Assembly: GCF_017874255.1 (NCBI RefSeq) | Contig: NZ_JAGGLD010000004.1 | Coordinates: forward strand, 303,768-367,767 | Length of the DNA: 64,000 nucleotides | Reading direction: 5' to 3' | DNA from: Paenibacillus shirakamiensis | GTDB taxonomy: Bacteria; Bacillota; Bacilli; Paenibacillales; Paenibacillaceae | In this document: in pieces, positions 54,274 through 63,917 of the stretch | How positions within the stretch are numbered: the stretch's first letter is position 1 | Layout of the letters: each line of letters starts with the position of its first letter | Notes under the pieces: generated by a model | What the model was told of the DNA's origin: nothing | The model's input: the letters and a program-made list of their open reading frames with translations, nothing else | Databases searched by the model: none | Position numbers and translations under genes: made by a program

Positions 54274-55554
54274 ATGTATAGAACAAAAACACTTTTTTTA
54301 AACCCAATCATCGCATTAATAGGGATACTGGTATTCATTACCCTATTGGTCAACCCATCTTTATGGACTTCTACGGCGGGAGCCAACAATCGGTTCCAAG
54401 ATATTACCCCATCAGACCCTATATCTACCAATCATACAGATTATTCTCCTCTAACATCTATCCAACTAGCTTCAACTAAAGATATATTTCCAAAGAAAAT
54501 TATCTATTTAACTTTTGATGATGGACCCAGTAAGTTAACCGAACAGGTTCTGCACATTTTGAAGCAGCGTAACATCCAAAGTACGTTTTTTGTGCTGGGG
54601 AATCAAGCTACACGTTATCCCGAGGATCTTAAGGACATGGTGAAAGCCGGTCATACCATAGGAAATCATACGTTTAATCATGAGTACAAACAGCTATATA
54701 GTAATTTTACTGAGTTTTGGTCGCAAATCAAACAGACGGAAGAGATTATTCGGCACATCACTGGCACGCGCACCTCTCTTGTCCGTGCACCAGGGGGAAC
54801 ATACAATCATTTTGACGCTTCCTATTTTTTATGGATGAAAGAAGCCGGATACCAAGTATTTGATTGGGATGTAGATAGCGGAGATTCCATGCGAAGGGGT
54901 GTCCCAGCTAGCGAAATTATACATAATAGTACGCCCAGTAAGCCTAAGGATCAGCTTATTTTGCTGATGCATGATGGTAGTGGTCATGATCAGACCGTGA
55001 AGGCACTTCCGCACATAATCGATTACTACAAAAATTTAGGATATGAATTCAGAACATTAACTCCAAAGGTTCAGCCTGTTCAATTCCCAGTGCATCCCGG
55101 AAAAATAGCCTCCAGCTCATCTCTGCCCGATGGAGCTTGGGTTGCTTCTCATGTTATTCCCAATGCAAGGTTATTTACTGGTGAATCGCCTCTTCATGTT
55201 GTTGTGGGAGGCAAGGCCTTTGAAGTGGAGGCTGGTAACTATGAACTTAGTCAAGATCAGTATAAGGTGCCGCTAAGGACTATGGCTGAGCGGCTGGGAG
55301 CTCAGGTGCAGTGGGATAGCAACACGAAGATTACAAAAGTATGTTGGGGCACGCGAACCCTTATTATTAATAACAATCAACAAAATATTGTACGGCAACT
55401 GGAGTCCGGCGAAGTAACAGAGAGTATTCCTCTTTCCGTAGAGGTTCGAGGGGAACGAATATGGGTTCCACTTCGCCCCTTGTTAGAGCAGCTGGGACAT
55501 CCTATCATTTCCGTGAATACAGAACAGACGAGGGAGCAGATAACAGCAATTTAA
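54274..55554 (+). CDS. Polysaccharide deacetylase with C-terminal stalk domain
   Basis: 426 residues. N-terminal membrane or signal helix (NPIIALIGILVFITLLV), NodB domain (~72-265): motif 1 LTFDDGPS (Asp base and metal Asp), motif 2 GNHTFNH (metal His pair), motif 3 RAPGGTYN, motif 4 DWDVDSGD and motif 5 ILLMHDGSGH. The C-terminal ~110 residues are a copper-amine-oxidase-N1-like domain (VPLRTMAERLGAQVQWDSNT). Likely deacetylates peptidoglycan or chitin-type polymer outside the cell. The ATG at 54274 is 12 bases from GGAGG; a TTG at 54262 is too close to it. Confidence 0.9.
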   Translation: MYRTKTLFLNPIIALIGILVFITLLVNPSLWTSTAGANNRFQDITPSDPISTNHTDYSPLTSIQLASTKDIFPKKIIYLTFDDGPSKLTEQVLHILKQRNIQSTFFVLGNQATRYPEDLKDMVKAGHTIGNHTFNHEYKQLYSNFTEFWSQIKQTEEIIRHITGTRTSLVRAPGGTYNHFDASYFLWMKEAGYQVFDWDVDSGDSMRRGVPASEIIHNSTPSKPKDQLILLMHDGSGHDQTVKALPHIIDYYKNLGYEFRTLTPKVQPVQFPVHPGKIASSSSLPDGAWVASHVIPNARLFTGESPLHVVVGGKAFEVEAGNYELSQDQYKVPLRTMAERLGAQVQWDSNTKITKVCWGTRTLIINNNQQNIVRQLESGEVTESIPLSVEVRGERIWVPLRPLLEQLGHPIISVNTEQTREQITAI

Positions 55555-55629
55555 CTAGGTAGCATGTCTATTTCCTATTGAATCTGGCGACACTATTTAC
55601 TAGATTCTTAACTGGAAATGGAGGTTATT

Positions 55630-56616
55630 ATGTTGCTAAATTCCTCATATAAAATTTCTCATGAACAAGCCGTTCAGCTCCTTAAGCGGTTGGTGCGTCA
55701 AGTTGATCAGGTGGTTATGGGCAAGCGTCTTGAGATTGAGATGGTTCTTATCGCCATGCTTCAAGGAGGACATGTACTGCTTGAAGATATACCTGGAGTA
55801 GGGAAGACTACTTTAGTTCGGACCATTGCCGCGGCATTAGGTTGCAGTTTCGGACGAATCCAATTCACTTCAGACTTAATGCCCTCAGATATAACCGGAG
55901 TCTCTGTCTATCATCCGCTGCGGGGAGAATTCGAATTCCGTCCGGGACCCATTCTGTCACATCTCGTCTTGGCAGACGAGATGAATCGCGCTGCTCCCCG
56001 CACGCAATCTGCATTACTTGAAGCAATGGAAGAGAAGCGAGTGACGGTGGATGGCGTAAGTTATGAACTCCCCAAACCTTTTTTGCTGTTAGCCACTCAG
56101 AATCCTCTTCAATTTGAAGGAACTTATAAACTTCCTGAAGCGCAGCTTGACCGTTTTTTGATGCGTTTATCTTTGGGTTACCCAGCTTTGGATGAAGAAG
56201 TACTAATGCTAGAACACCATCAAGAAGGGTCGCCACTTGAAGGAATGAAGCCTATACTTCTGGCGGAAGAAATGGTAGTAATTCAGCATGAGGTCAGGCG
56301 AGTAATAGTAGATGAGAAGCTCAAAAGATATATGGTTAGCCTAGCTGATGCTTCACGTAGACATAGCAAAACCTTATTAGGCATTAGTCCTAGAGGTACG
56401 CTAGCTTGGATGGGAGCGGCTCAAGCGGCAGCTTACTATCAGGGCCGCATGTATGTCATTCCAGATGATATAAAGAAAGTAGCGAATTATGTATTACCTC
56501 ATCGTATTTTGCTGTCGGTTGAAGCTAGAATTGCAGGGATTGACCCAGAAGAGCTTGTCCGGGAGTGGCTTAGAACAACGCCAGTTCCTATGTCAAATAC
56601 AAGGGCTACTTCATGA
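55630..56616 (+). CDS. MoxR family AAA+ ATPase
   Basis: 328 residues. Walker A IPGVGKTT (~54-61), Walker B LVLADEMNRA (~110-119), sensor 1 ATQNP, and the MoxR-specific EGTYKLPEAQLDRFLM. Works as a chaperone with the DUF58 and transglutaminase partners downstream. The order matches B. subtilis yeaC-yeaD-yebA. The ATG at 55630 is five bases after GGAGG; an ATG at 55618 overlaps that site. The stop overlaps the next gene. Confidence 0.93.
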   Translation: MLLNSSYKISHEQAVQLLKRLVRQVDQVVMGKRLEIEMVLIAMLQGGHVLLEDIPGVGKTTLVRTIAAALGCSFGRIQFTSDLMPSDITGVSVYHPLRGEFEFRPGPILSHLVLADEMNRAAPRTQSALLEAMEEKRVTVDGVSYELPKPFLLLATQNPLQFEGTYKLPEAQLDRFLMRLSLGYPALDEEVLMLEHHQEGSPLEGMKPILLAEEMVVIQHEVRRVIVDEKLKRYMVSLADASRRHSKTLLGISPRGTLAWMGAAQAAAYYQGRMYVIPDDIKKVANYVLPHRILLSVEARIAGIDPEELVREWLRTTPVPMSNTRATS

Positions 56617-57821
56617 GAACTTTGCTCGGTCCATGGATATGTTCTGGTATGCTGACAGCGGGGCTGTTGTTTTTGTATGCAGAGCATGGAGGATATTCTG
56701 TATTGTTCTTATTCATTGTTACGGGATTTATGATGGTTCAGGGGCTCATTGCGCAAGGCGCTGGTCCCGTTCGCATAGAGGCCATCCGAGAGGGGCCTAT
56801 TTCAAGACTCACAGCGGATCAACAATTGAATTATACACTTCACTTCACCTTCATAGGAGGGATTCCACCTCTGTGGGTTGAAATTCATGATCCACTTGCC
56901 TTAGAGGCTGGACAAGCTGCTCCTATGTATATTTTTAATGGATATCGTCGTCAAATCAGAGTAACGCAAGACATCTATGGACTTCGAAGAGGGATTTATA
57001 AAAGTGACCATATATCCATCATTTGCGGCGATATGTTTGGGTGGTTCATTCGGAAGTATAACGTTCAACAAGAAGGGTTATTTATTGTCTTCCCTAAGAT
57101 AGGAGAGGTCAAACCGACTTTATCTTTCCATGGCTCAAATACTGGTATTGAAGTGAATGTGGAGCCCTTAATAGGACCGGGTAATCCGGGCATGTTCATT
57201 CGGCAGTATGAAATTGGAGATGCTTGGCGTTCCATTCATTGGAAGGGATCATCTAAGCAAGCTAGACTGCTGACTCGTATATCCGAGCAAGAGACTTTGC
57301 AGCACAATTTAATTGTGCTGGACTGTCATAAGGGATCTTATACAGAGATGGATAACACAACGACAGAGCTGACTTTTGAAAAGGCTGTATGCTATGCGGT
57401 CTCTTGTATTAAGACGGCATGTAATCAGAGCGCACGAGTTCATTTTCACTTAAGCTATAGTCGTATTTTGCATGAGTCCTCCAGTTCTACAGAAGATGAA
57501 GCCATGGTCATGCTAGCCGGCGCCCAGATCTCAGATCAAGGTCCTACGTCTGCGGATTGTATAAAGTCCTTAGCCATAGGCGAAATGCCGGCGCATACCC
57601 TTTTCATAACTGGGCATTTAAGTGAAACTTTGGTCGCAGCATCCCTTACCTCTTTCGCATTCCGAGAGCGATCGTTAGCGATAATTATTGTATCCCAAAA
57701 TAGTTCAGGGTTGCTGCTTCGAGAGGAAGCCGAGCGTGCTGAGATTTTAAAGCAAGTGGGTATTAAGGTAGAACATGCTCATTTTTCTTCATCATTGCCA
57801 GCGGTAGGAGGGGGACTCTGA
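56613..57821 (+). CDS. DUF58 domain protein (YeaD-like)
   Basis: 402 residues. N-terminal membrane hairpin (~10-45: GMLTAGLLFLYAEHGGYSVL) and the DUF58 signature RQYEIGDAWRSIHWKGSSKQ near 195-215. DUF58 proteins bind MoxR ATPases; function is unsettled. The ATGA overlap with the MoxR gene and the TGATG overlap with the next gene mark one operon. Confidence 0.9.
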   Translation: MRTLLGPWICSGMLTAGLLFLYAEHGGYSVLFLFIVTGFMMVQGLIAQGAGPVRIEAIREGPISRLTADQQLNYTLHFTFIGGIPPLWVEIHDPLALEAGQAAPMYIFNGYRRQIRVTQDIYGLRRGIYKSDHISIICGDMFGWFIRKYNVQQEGLFIVFPKIGEVKPTLSFHGSNTGIEVNVEPLIGPGNPGMFIRQYEIGDAWRSIHWKGSSKQARLLTRISEQETLQHNLIVLDCHKGSYTEMDNTTTELTFEKAVCYAVSCIKTACNQSARVHFHLSYSRILHESSSSTEDEAMVMLAGAQISDQGPTSADCIKSLAIGEMPAHTLFITGHLSETLVAASLTSFAFRERSLAIIIVSQNSSGLLLREEAERAEILKQVGIKVEHAHFSSSLPAVGGGL

Positions 57822-60115
57822 TGCAGAAAATCCTAAATAAAATCCATAGATCTAGTCCCTCCTTACAGATCATGAATGCTAAAGATTTACCTGAGCCTAA
57901 GATGAAATATCTCGACCGAATGCTACTCTCTTTATTTTTATTTGGTCTCTTTAGAGAATGGTTAGCTCCATTAATACCGATATTGGGGCCTGATGATTCA
58001 AGAACTATAGCTTTATTTTATGTGATTACTCTATCATTTCTAGTCCTAGGTTGTATGGATCTGCCTCGGTGGATGTATATGTGTCTTTCTCCTGCGATTT
58101 GGATTACTAGCATGCTCTATATATTTGGTCAGAGCCAAGGCCTTTCATGGTTTATGCATTGTGGTCAAGTGATTACAGAAAATGTCCAGCAGATCTATGC
58201 TACAGGTCGTATGCTCAATATGGGTGAGGAGATGAGAATGTTACTCTTACTCATGGGATGGTCTTTGCTCGTAATATCCGTTCAGCTTCTAGCGCTCAGT
58301 CGGCAGAGTATCTTTCTATTCTTTGGAGCTACGATTCTATATCTTTTAGCTTTGGAATATGGACTGAATCTATCCGTATACGCCGGGGTAGTCAGAACCG
58401 TGCTCATAGGGCTGCTTTTGCAAGCTGTTATCCATGTACTTCACCTAAGGCAGAATGTTCAGGGAGATTTGTCTGGTCTCTTACTATCCCGTTACATGTG
58501 GAGTGTCGCGCTTATTCTGGGGTGTGTTTTTGGTATAGCAGGTTTAACTCGTCAGTTGGATTCCAAGCCATCAAGCTCTTTACTTTGGAACCATGCAGTT
58601 CAAAGTTTGGAGACATGGACCGAGACTTCACTCCTTCCCAAAAGTCGATCTACCTACAATTTATCAGGTTATGGCGAGGATGATCAGGAGCTCGGTGCTC
58701 CACTCCAGCTAAAGCACGAACCTTTTTTGACTGTAAATTCGCCAATTCGCTCTTATTTACGTGGAGAGAGTAAGAGTAAGTATACAGGGCGTGGTTGGGA
58801 AGAGGGGGATATTCAGCAGATTCTACTTGCAGAAGACGGTACGATTCCAAAACAAATTTCAAATCTCTCTCACGGTCCTCTCATTCAACAGACAATTACA
58901 TTTCATGAGCCGCAGACAGGGGAACTTGCACTCTGGGGCGGGGGGATACCTATCAAATTAGATCGTCTGCAACACGGGAACCAGTCTTTACCTTTTCAAT
59001 CCGCTTACTACGATATCTCTAAAGAAGCCGTTTTATATAAAGAAAATCCGATGGACACCACTCATAATTCTCAGCTAACCGGCTATTCTATAACTGTTGA
59101 AGCAGGCGATGTACCTTCTACACAACTGCAAGCCATACCTCTTACAACTCAGGACCCTTCGTTTGTTAAGGAGAATAACTTAGCGTTACCTGCTGAGCTT
59201 CCTGCATCTGTGAAGAACCTAGCCAAGCAGATTATAAAGGATGCGCCTACTAGATATGAAGCTGTCATGGCTGTGCAGACCTATCTGAAGCAGCATTATA
59301 AATATACGTTGAAGACATCGATCCCTCCGACTGGAGATGACTTTACTGCTCATTTTTTATTTGTTGCAAAAAAGGGCTATTGTACTCATTTTTCTACCGC
59401 CATGGCTGTTTTACTTCGTACACAAGGCATTCCAGCGCGTTGGGTGAAAGGGTTTGCTCCAGGTCAATTAAGTAAGGAGGACAAAGATCGATATAACGTG
59501 TCCTATGCAGATGCCCACGCATGGGTAGAAGTATATTTTCCAGAGTTTGGTTGGGTTCCTTTTGATCCTACACCTGGCTTTTCCATGACTTCGGACGAGG
59601 CCCCACTAGTGTCCTCGGCTCTTGCTAATGTAGGAGGGCTTAATTATATCCATGTTGGATCTAGGGTGCTGAAGTTGAGTGTAGCATCTCTTAATAAATT
59701 CACATTTCAACTCTTGTTATGGATTCAACAACATCGGGGTAGCTTCATTTTAATAATAATAAGCTTCATTGCTTTAGTGTCATTATTTGGTTGGGTACTT
59801 TCAAGATGGACATGGATGGTTGTACTGCTCATCTTTTATTTGCCACGCAACAGATTCCCCGGCAGACCTGAACTACTTAAGGTATCTGAGAAAGTATGGA
59901 CAATCATATATAGAAGGTATGGCAACCAAACAGTGGGAATTACTGGTAGGGAGTATATAAGTAGCCTTGGATCAGAAGATGATTATGAACGTACAGAGTT
60001 GATCCAATTCCTCAATACATGGGAAGCGGTATATTATGGTAGGGTGAAGTTGGATCGGCTCAGCACACGGATGTTTTTACGGAAATGCAGACATATTACG
60101 ACCATATACAGCTGA
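57821..60115 (+). CDS. Membrane transglutaminase-like protein (TgpA/YebA type)
   Basis: 764 residues. Five to six N-terminal membrane helices (~30-235), a long extracytoplasmic part, then the transglutaminase core: Cys521 in KKGYCTHFSTAMAVLLRTQG, His566 in YADAHAWVEVYF and Asp582 in FDPTPGF. One further membrane helix (~645-665) and a cytoplasmic DUF4129-like end. The operon (MoxR, DUF58, transglutaminase) is widespread; the substrate is unknown, perhaps cell wall proteins. Start overlaps the DUF58 stop by one base. Confidence 0.92.
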   Translation: MQKILNKIHRSSPSLQIMNAKDLPEPKMKYLDRMLLSLFLFGLFREWLAPLIPILGPDDSRTIALFYVITLSFLVLGCMDLPRWMYMCLSPAIWITSMLYIFGQSQGLSWFMHCGQVITENVQQIYATGRMLNMGEEMRMLLLLMGWSLLVISVQLLALSRQSIFLFFGATILYLLALEYGLNLSVYAGVVRTVLIGLLLQAVIHVLHLRQNVQGDLSGLLLSRYMWSVALILGCVFGIAGLTRQLDSKPSSSLLWNHAVQSLETWTETSLLPKSRSTYNLSGYGEDDQELGAPLQLKHEPFLTVNSPIRSYLRGESKSKYTGRGWEEGDIQQILLAEDGTIPKQISNLSHGPLIQQTITFHEPQTGELALWGGGIPIKLDRLQHGNQSLPFQSAYYDISKEAVLYKENPMDTTHNSQLTGYSITVEAGDVPSTQLQAIPLTTQDPSFVKENNLALPAELPASVKNLAKQIIKDAPTRYEAVMAVQTYLKQHYKYTLKTSIPPTGDDFTAHFLFVAKKGYCTHFSTAMAVLLRTQGIPARWVKGFAPGQLSKEDKDRYNVSYADAHAWVEVYFPEFGWVPFDPTPGFSMTSDEAPLVSSALANVGGLNYIHVGSRVLKLSVASLNKFTFQLLLWIQQHRGSFILIIISFIALVSLFGWVLSRWTWMVVLLIFYLPRNRFPGRPELLKVSEKVWTIIYRRYGNQTVGITGREYISSLGSEDDYERTELIQFLNTWEAVYYGRVKLDRLSTRMFLRKCRHITTIYS

Positions 60116-60192
60116 TTTCGGCAGGGTTCTTCCTTGACGATCTGTTTTGACCTTTCGTATAATAGGTTCCATGAATTGAGGGAGGCTCGGAA

Positions 60193-61731
60193 ATGAATAA
60201 GCCAAATGAAATCATTGTCGTCTTGGACTTTGGAGGACAATACAACCAGTTAATAGCAAGAAGAATTCGCGATCTTGGTGTATACAGTGAGCTGCTTCCA
60301 TACAACACTCCTGTAGAACGTCTGCGTGAAATAGCGCCAAAAGGCATTGTGTTCTCAGGTGGACCTACCAGCGTGTACGCAGAGAATGCACCTCATGTAG
60401 ATCCGGAAATATTCAATCTGAACATTCCAATCTTCGGAATTTGTTACGGCATGCAGCTCATGGCCCAGCAATTGAACGGTAAAGTAGAACGTGCTGCGAA
60501 GCGTGAGTATGGAAAGTCGGATGTGAATTTTGCTGAACATTGTGCATTGACTCAAGGTATGGATGCCAAGCAAACGGTATGGATGAGCCACGGGGATCAT
60601 GTAGTTGAGCTTCCGGAAGGTTTCATCGTAGATGCATTTACAGAGCATGCACCGATTGCAGGTTTCAGTAACATGGATCGCCATTTCTATGGCGTACAGT
60701 TCCATCCCGAAGTACGTCATTCCATTCACGGGAACGAAATGATTAAGAACTTCTTGTACGAAGTATGTGGATGCGAAGGCAATTGGACGATGGATGCCTT
60801 TATTGATGAGATGATCAAGGACATTCGTGAAGAAGTTGGAGATAGCAAAGTACTCTGTGCCTTGAGTGGTGGTGTCGATTCTTCTGTAGTAGCTATGCTG
60901 ATTCACAAAGCCATCGGCGACCAACTCACCTGCATGTTTATTGATCACGGTCTTCTTCGTAAAGGGGAAGCAGAGAGTGTAATGGAGACGTTTGTTGGCA
61001 AATTCGACATGAAAGTTGTCAAAATTGATGCCCGAGACCGATTTTTGTCCAAGCTTGCAGGCGTAGATGATCCTGAGCAAAAACGTAAAATTATCGGTAA
61101 CGAATTCATTTATGTCTTTGAAGAAGAATCTACGAAATTTGATGATTTCAAATTCCTAGCTCAAGGCACGCTATATACAGATATCGTGGAAAGTGGCACA
61201 GCTACAGCAGAGACCATCAAGTCTCACCACAATGTAGGTGGATTGCCAGAAGATATGAAGTTCAAGCTGATCGAACCACTCAAGACCCTCTTCAAAGATG
61301 AAGTTCGTGTGGTTGGCGAAGAATGTGGCCTTCCTAAAGAAATCGTCTGGAGACAACCTTTCCCGGGTCCAGGCCTTGCCATTCGTGTTCTAGGCGAGAT
61401 TACCGAAGAGAAACTGACCATTGTTCGTGATTCGGACTACATTTTGCGTGAAGAAATTGCTAAAGCTGGTTTGGATCGCGAAATTTGGCAGTATTTTACG
61501 GCTCTTCCTAACATGAAGAGCGTAGGTGTTATGGGGGATGCTCGTACGTATTCCTATACTGTAGGTATCCGTGCTGTAACTTCCATTGATGGTATGACGG
61601 CGGACTGGGCACGTATCCCTTGGGATGTGCTTGAGAAGATCTCCGTACGTATTGTTAACGAAGTGGATAATGTGAATCGTATTGTATACGATATTACGTC
61701 CAAGCCACCTGCAACGATTGAGTGGGAATAA
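60193..61731 (+). CDS. guaA: GMP synthase (glutamine-hydrolysing)
   Basis: 512 residues. Class I glutamine amidotransferase domain with nucleophile Cys84 in [11 protein letters not shown] and the His/Glu pair in [13 protein letters not shown]-pyrophosphatase P-loop 225-SGGVDS; C-terminal dimerisation segment with [20 protein letters not shown]. Makes GMP from XMP. Start after GAGGGAGG. Its own terminator follows, so pbuG is separately controlled. Gene order guaA-pbuG is as in B. subtilis. Confidence 0.98.
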   Translation: MNKPNEIIVVLDFGGQYNQLIARRIRDLGVYSELLPYNTPVERLREIAPKGIVFSGGPTSVYAENAPHVDPEIFNLNIPIFGICYGMQLMAQQLNGKVERAAKREYGKSDVNFAEHCALTQGMDAKQTVWMSHGDHVVELPEGFIVDAFTEHAPIAGFSNMDRHFYGVQFHPEVRHSIHGNEMIKNFLYEVCGCEGNWTMDAFIDEMIKDIREEVGDSKVLCALSGGVDSSVVAMLIHKAIGDQLTCMFIDHGLLRKGEAESVMETFVGKFDMKVVKIDARDRFLSKLAGVDDPEQKRKIIGNEFIYVFEEESTKFDDFKFLAQGTLYTDIVESGTATAETIKSHHNVGGLPEDMKFKLIEPLKTLFKDEVRVVGEECGLPKEIVWRQPFPGPGLAIRVLGEITEEKLTIVRDSDYILREEIAKAGLDREIWQYFTALPNMKSVGVMGDARTYSYTVGIRAVTSIDGMTADWARIPWDVLEKISVRIVNEVDNVNRIVYDITSKPPATIEWE

Positions 61732-61756
61732 GTATTAAAGAGGTTATCATTAATGA

Positions 61757-61797
61757 ATCTGGAAGGTGCTTTTTATAAGCATCTCCAGGTTTTTTTA
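61757..61797 (+). terminator. Rho-independent terminator of guaA
   Basis: CTGGA-A-GGTGCTT with AAGCATC-TCCAG, followed by GTTTTTTT. Confidence 0.92.
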
Positions 61798-61821
61798 TTG
61801 TTACATCGTCAGGATTTTACA

Positions 61822-61865
61822 AATCACGAACATTACCAATCATTTATTGTCGAATATTCGTATTT
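61822..61865 (+). promoter_or_regulatory. Pair of PurBoxes (PurR operator) upstream of pbuG
   Basis: CGAA at 61827-61830 (in CACGAACATTA) and TTCG at 61857-61860 (in ATATTCGTATT) form two inverted 14-base PurBoxes with 16 bases between them, the arrangement of PurR operators in B. subtilis. They lie just upstream of the -35 element, so PurR would repress pbuG when PRPP is low. Confidence 0.75.
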
Positions 61866-61870
61866 TATGG

Positions 61871-61899
61871 TTGACATTCGTGGGGGCGACCCCTAAAAT
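61871..61899 (+). promoter_or_regulatory. Sigma-A promoter of pbuG
   Basis: Consensus TTGACA, 17-base spacer containing GGGG-GCGA-CCCC, and -10 TAAAAT. Predicted start near 61906, about 72 bases before the riboswitch. Confidence 0.75.
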
Positions 61900-61977
61900 A
61901 AAGTTTGTGTTCAGGACAAATGAATTAGGTCAAATGAACACACAACAGTACTTAGACATCGACAAAAATTTCATATG

Positions 61978-62046
61978 CTTTCGTATAATTCCGGGGATTG
62001 GCCCGGTAGTCTCTACGAGATCACCTTAATGATCTGGCTACGAAAG
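61978..62046 (+). promoter_or_regulatory. Guanine-type purine riboswitch aptamer
   Basis: P1 CTTTCG/CGAAAG; J1/2 TATAAT; P2 CCGGG-GATTGG-CCCGG; J2/3 TAGTCTCTACGAG; P3 loop CACCTTAATG; J3/1 GGCTACG. Both loops have the kissing sequences of the purine riboswitch. The pairing-specific position before TACG is C, as in xpt-type guanine aptamers, not U as in adenine aptamers. It controls pbuG. Confidence 0.92.
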
Positions 62047-62060
62047 GAACAGGCTGATAA

Positions 62061-62163
62061 CCAGGATAATAGGGCATATTAATTTCATGTCCAGTTATAG
62101 AGATGGGTTAAGCCTATTCCAACTGTTATAGCCGGGAGATGCATGAAATTATCCGGTTTTTTT
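62061..62163 (+). terminator. Expression platform terminator of the pbuG riboswitch
   Basis: CATGAAATTATCCGG (62142-62156) followed by seven T residues can pair with AATTTCATG (62081-62089) and, past a bulge, GGATAAT (62064-62070). An inner hairpin ATGGG-TTAAG-CCTAT lies between. The exact switching partner is not clear by eye. Confidence 0.6.
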
Positions 62164-62200
62164 GTCGTTTCTGATACATTCAAAGGGGAGAATTTCGATA

Positions 62201-63571
62201 ATGGAACGGTTCTTTAAGCTTAGAGAGAATGGCACTACGGTAAAAACAGAGATTATAGCAGGCCTAACAACGTTTATGACCATGGCTTACATTCTGTTTG
62301 TGAACAATATTTTTCTAGGACCTGATGGCGCAGGGATTCCAAAAGATGGCGTGTTCTTTGCAACGACAGTGGGTGCAGGACTTATTACTATTTTGATGGG
62401 ACTGTTCGTAAACATTCCAATTGCCCTCGCACCGGGAATGGGCCTTAATGCATATTTTATGACGGTAGTCCTTAGTTCTAACGGAGCGATTACTTGGCAA
62501 GCAGCGCTTGGTGCTGTGTTTATTTCAGGGATTATCTTCATCATTCTTACCGTAACGAAAGTACGTCAGCTCTTGATTGCTGCAGTTCCATCCAGTATTA
62601 AATCCGCAATTACCGTAGGAATTGGCTTGTTCGTCGCGGTTATTGGTTTCAAAATGAGTAACCTGATGGTGGCTCACCTTTCGGGGGTGGACGATCCCTC
62701 CAAGACGGTGCTTGGAAGTAGTATGAACTTTGCCATTGGAGATTTAGTTCACAGCCATGATGTTCAGCTTACTTTAATTGGACTTATCTTAATTGCAATT
62801 CTTCTTACCTTACGTGTAAAAGGAGCATTATTAATTGGTATCGTTATTACGACTTTAATTGGAATTCCAATGGGAGTTACGGATCTGAAAGGTCTTTCCG
62901 GAGCACATTGGATACCTACTTTTGATAATTTAGCTGTAGGTCAGCTCGATCTAGCTGGTGCTTTCAAAATCGGTTTGTTCGAAATTGTATTCATCTTTAC
63001 TTTTGTAGAATTATTTGATACTTTCGGAACCCTTGTAGGAACAGCTACCAAAATTGGTTTGATGGATAACAAAGAAGAAGGCGAGAAGAAAATCGGTAAA
63101 GCAATGCTTGTGGATGCGGTGGGTGTAAGTGCGGGTGCTGTTCTGGGCACAAGTACAATTACTTCCTTCGTAGAGAGTACTGCGGGTGTAGCGGAGGGGG
63201 GCCGTACAGGACTAACTTCAGTAACTACCGGAATCTTGTTCTTATTGGCTTTGTTTATTGCTCCTCTAGCAGGTGTAGTTCCATCAGCGGCTACAGCGCC
63301 GGCTCTTATTATTGTAGGTGTGATGATGATGTCTCAAGTCCGTAATATCGAATGGGATGATTTCCTACATGCATTCCCTGCATTTCTAACGATTGTTCTG
63401 ATGCCTTTCACGGGCGGAATTGCTAACGGAATATCCGCAGGAATTGTGTCTTATGTAATCCTTGCATTTTTCACTAATGTATTCACCAAAAACAAAGTTA
63501 AGATTCATTGGTTAATGTGGGTTTTGGCTGTGTTGATTATTTTCCGTTATATTTTCATGGGCTCAGATTAA
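62201..63571 (+). CDS. pbuG: Guanine/hypoxanthine permease, NCS2 (AzgA-like) family
   Basis: 456 residues. About 12 to 14 helices in the NCS2/AzgA order, with GLTTFMTMAYILFVNN, the NPxIALAPGMGLNAYF-type motif NIPIALAPGMGLNAYFMTVV and VSAGAVLGTSTITSFVESTA. Imports hypoxanthine and guanine. The ATG at 62201 follows AAAGGGGAG by ten bases; the upstream ATG lies in the riboswitch leader. Regulation by PurBoxes plus a guanine riboswitch matches pbuG of B. subtilis. Confidence 0.95.
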   Translation: MERFFKLRENGTTVKTEIIAGLTTFMTMAYILFVNNIFLGPDGAGIPKDGVFFATTVGAGLITILMGLFVNIPIALAPGMGLNAYFMTVVLSSNGAITWQAALGAVFISGIIFIILTVTKVRQLLIAAVPSSIKSAITVGIGLFVAVIGFKMSNLMVAHLSGVDDPSKTVLGSSMNFAIGDLVHSHDVQLTLIGLILIAILLTLRVKGALLIGIVITTLIGIPMGVTDLKGLSGAHWIPTFDNLAVGQLDLAGAFKIGLFEIVFIFTFVELFDTFGTLVGTATKIGLMDNKEEGEKKIGKAMLVDAVGVSAGAVLGTSTITSFVESTAGVAEGGRTGLTSVTTGILFLLALFIAPLAGVVPSAATAPALIIVGVMMMSQVRNIEWDDFLHAFPAFLTIVLMPFTGGIANGISAGIVSYVILAFFTNVFTKNKVKIHWLMWVLAVLIIFRYIFMGSD

Positions 63572-63591
63572 GATTTTAATTGAGTTAGACG

Positions 63592-63622
63592 AAAGGTTAT
63601 CCTTACTGGATAGCCTTTTTTT
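63592..63622 (+). terminator. Rho-independent terminator of pbuG
   Basis: AAAGGTTATCC-TTACT-GGATAGCCTTT with one wobble, followed by seven T residues. Confidence 0.92.
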
Positions 63623-63753
63623 GTTTATACAATGGTAGTTAAAATGTTTTCGTATTTCCCTTTTAGTTCGCCCTATATTGCCCTTTATTTTGCTCTATAT
63701 ATAGAAGCTAAAAATCACGTGGAAATCACTTGAAATATTCTTGAGAAATAGTG

Positions 63754-63783
63754 TTGACAATGATAAGGAGCAGATGGTATATT
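63754..63783 (+). promoter_or_regulatory. rRNA operon promoter P1 (distal)
   Basis: TTGACA-N18-TATATT, upstream of a second promoter, the usual tandem layout of rrn operons. Confidence 0.65.
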
Positions 63784-63882
63784 AATTGTCCGGTCATCAA
63801 CTTGTCCTTCTGGAAATGAAACATCGGAATGACACAATTGAATATCAGAATGAAATAAGCAAAACTTTCTGAAAAAAAGTGC

Positions 63883-63911
63883 TTGCAATTGAATGACCAA
63901 CATGTTATATT
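63883..63911 (+). promoter_or_regulatory. rRNA operon promoter P2 (proximal)
   Basis: TTGCAA-N17-TATATT preceded by an A-run (GAAAAAAAGTGC) and followed by the rRNA leader. Predicted start near 63918. Confidence 0.75.
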
Positions 63912-63917
63912 ATAAGA

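Noticed and set aside
60355..61080. Long open frame antisense to guaA (241 codons)
   Set aside because: Lies wholly inside guaA, has no ribosome site, and its composition is that of the reverse strand of a conserved gene.
61766..62029. 87-codon frame upstream of pbuG
   Set aside because: Covers the PurBoxes, promoter and riboswitch, which fully explain the sequence.
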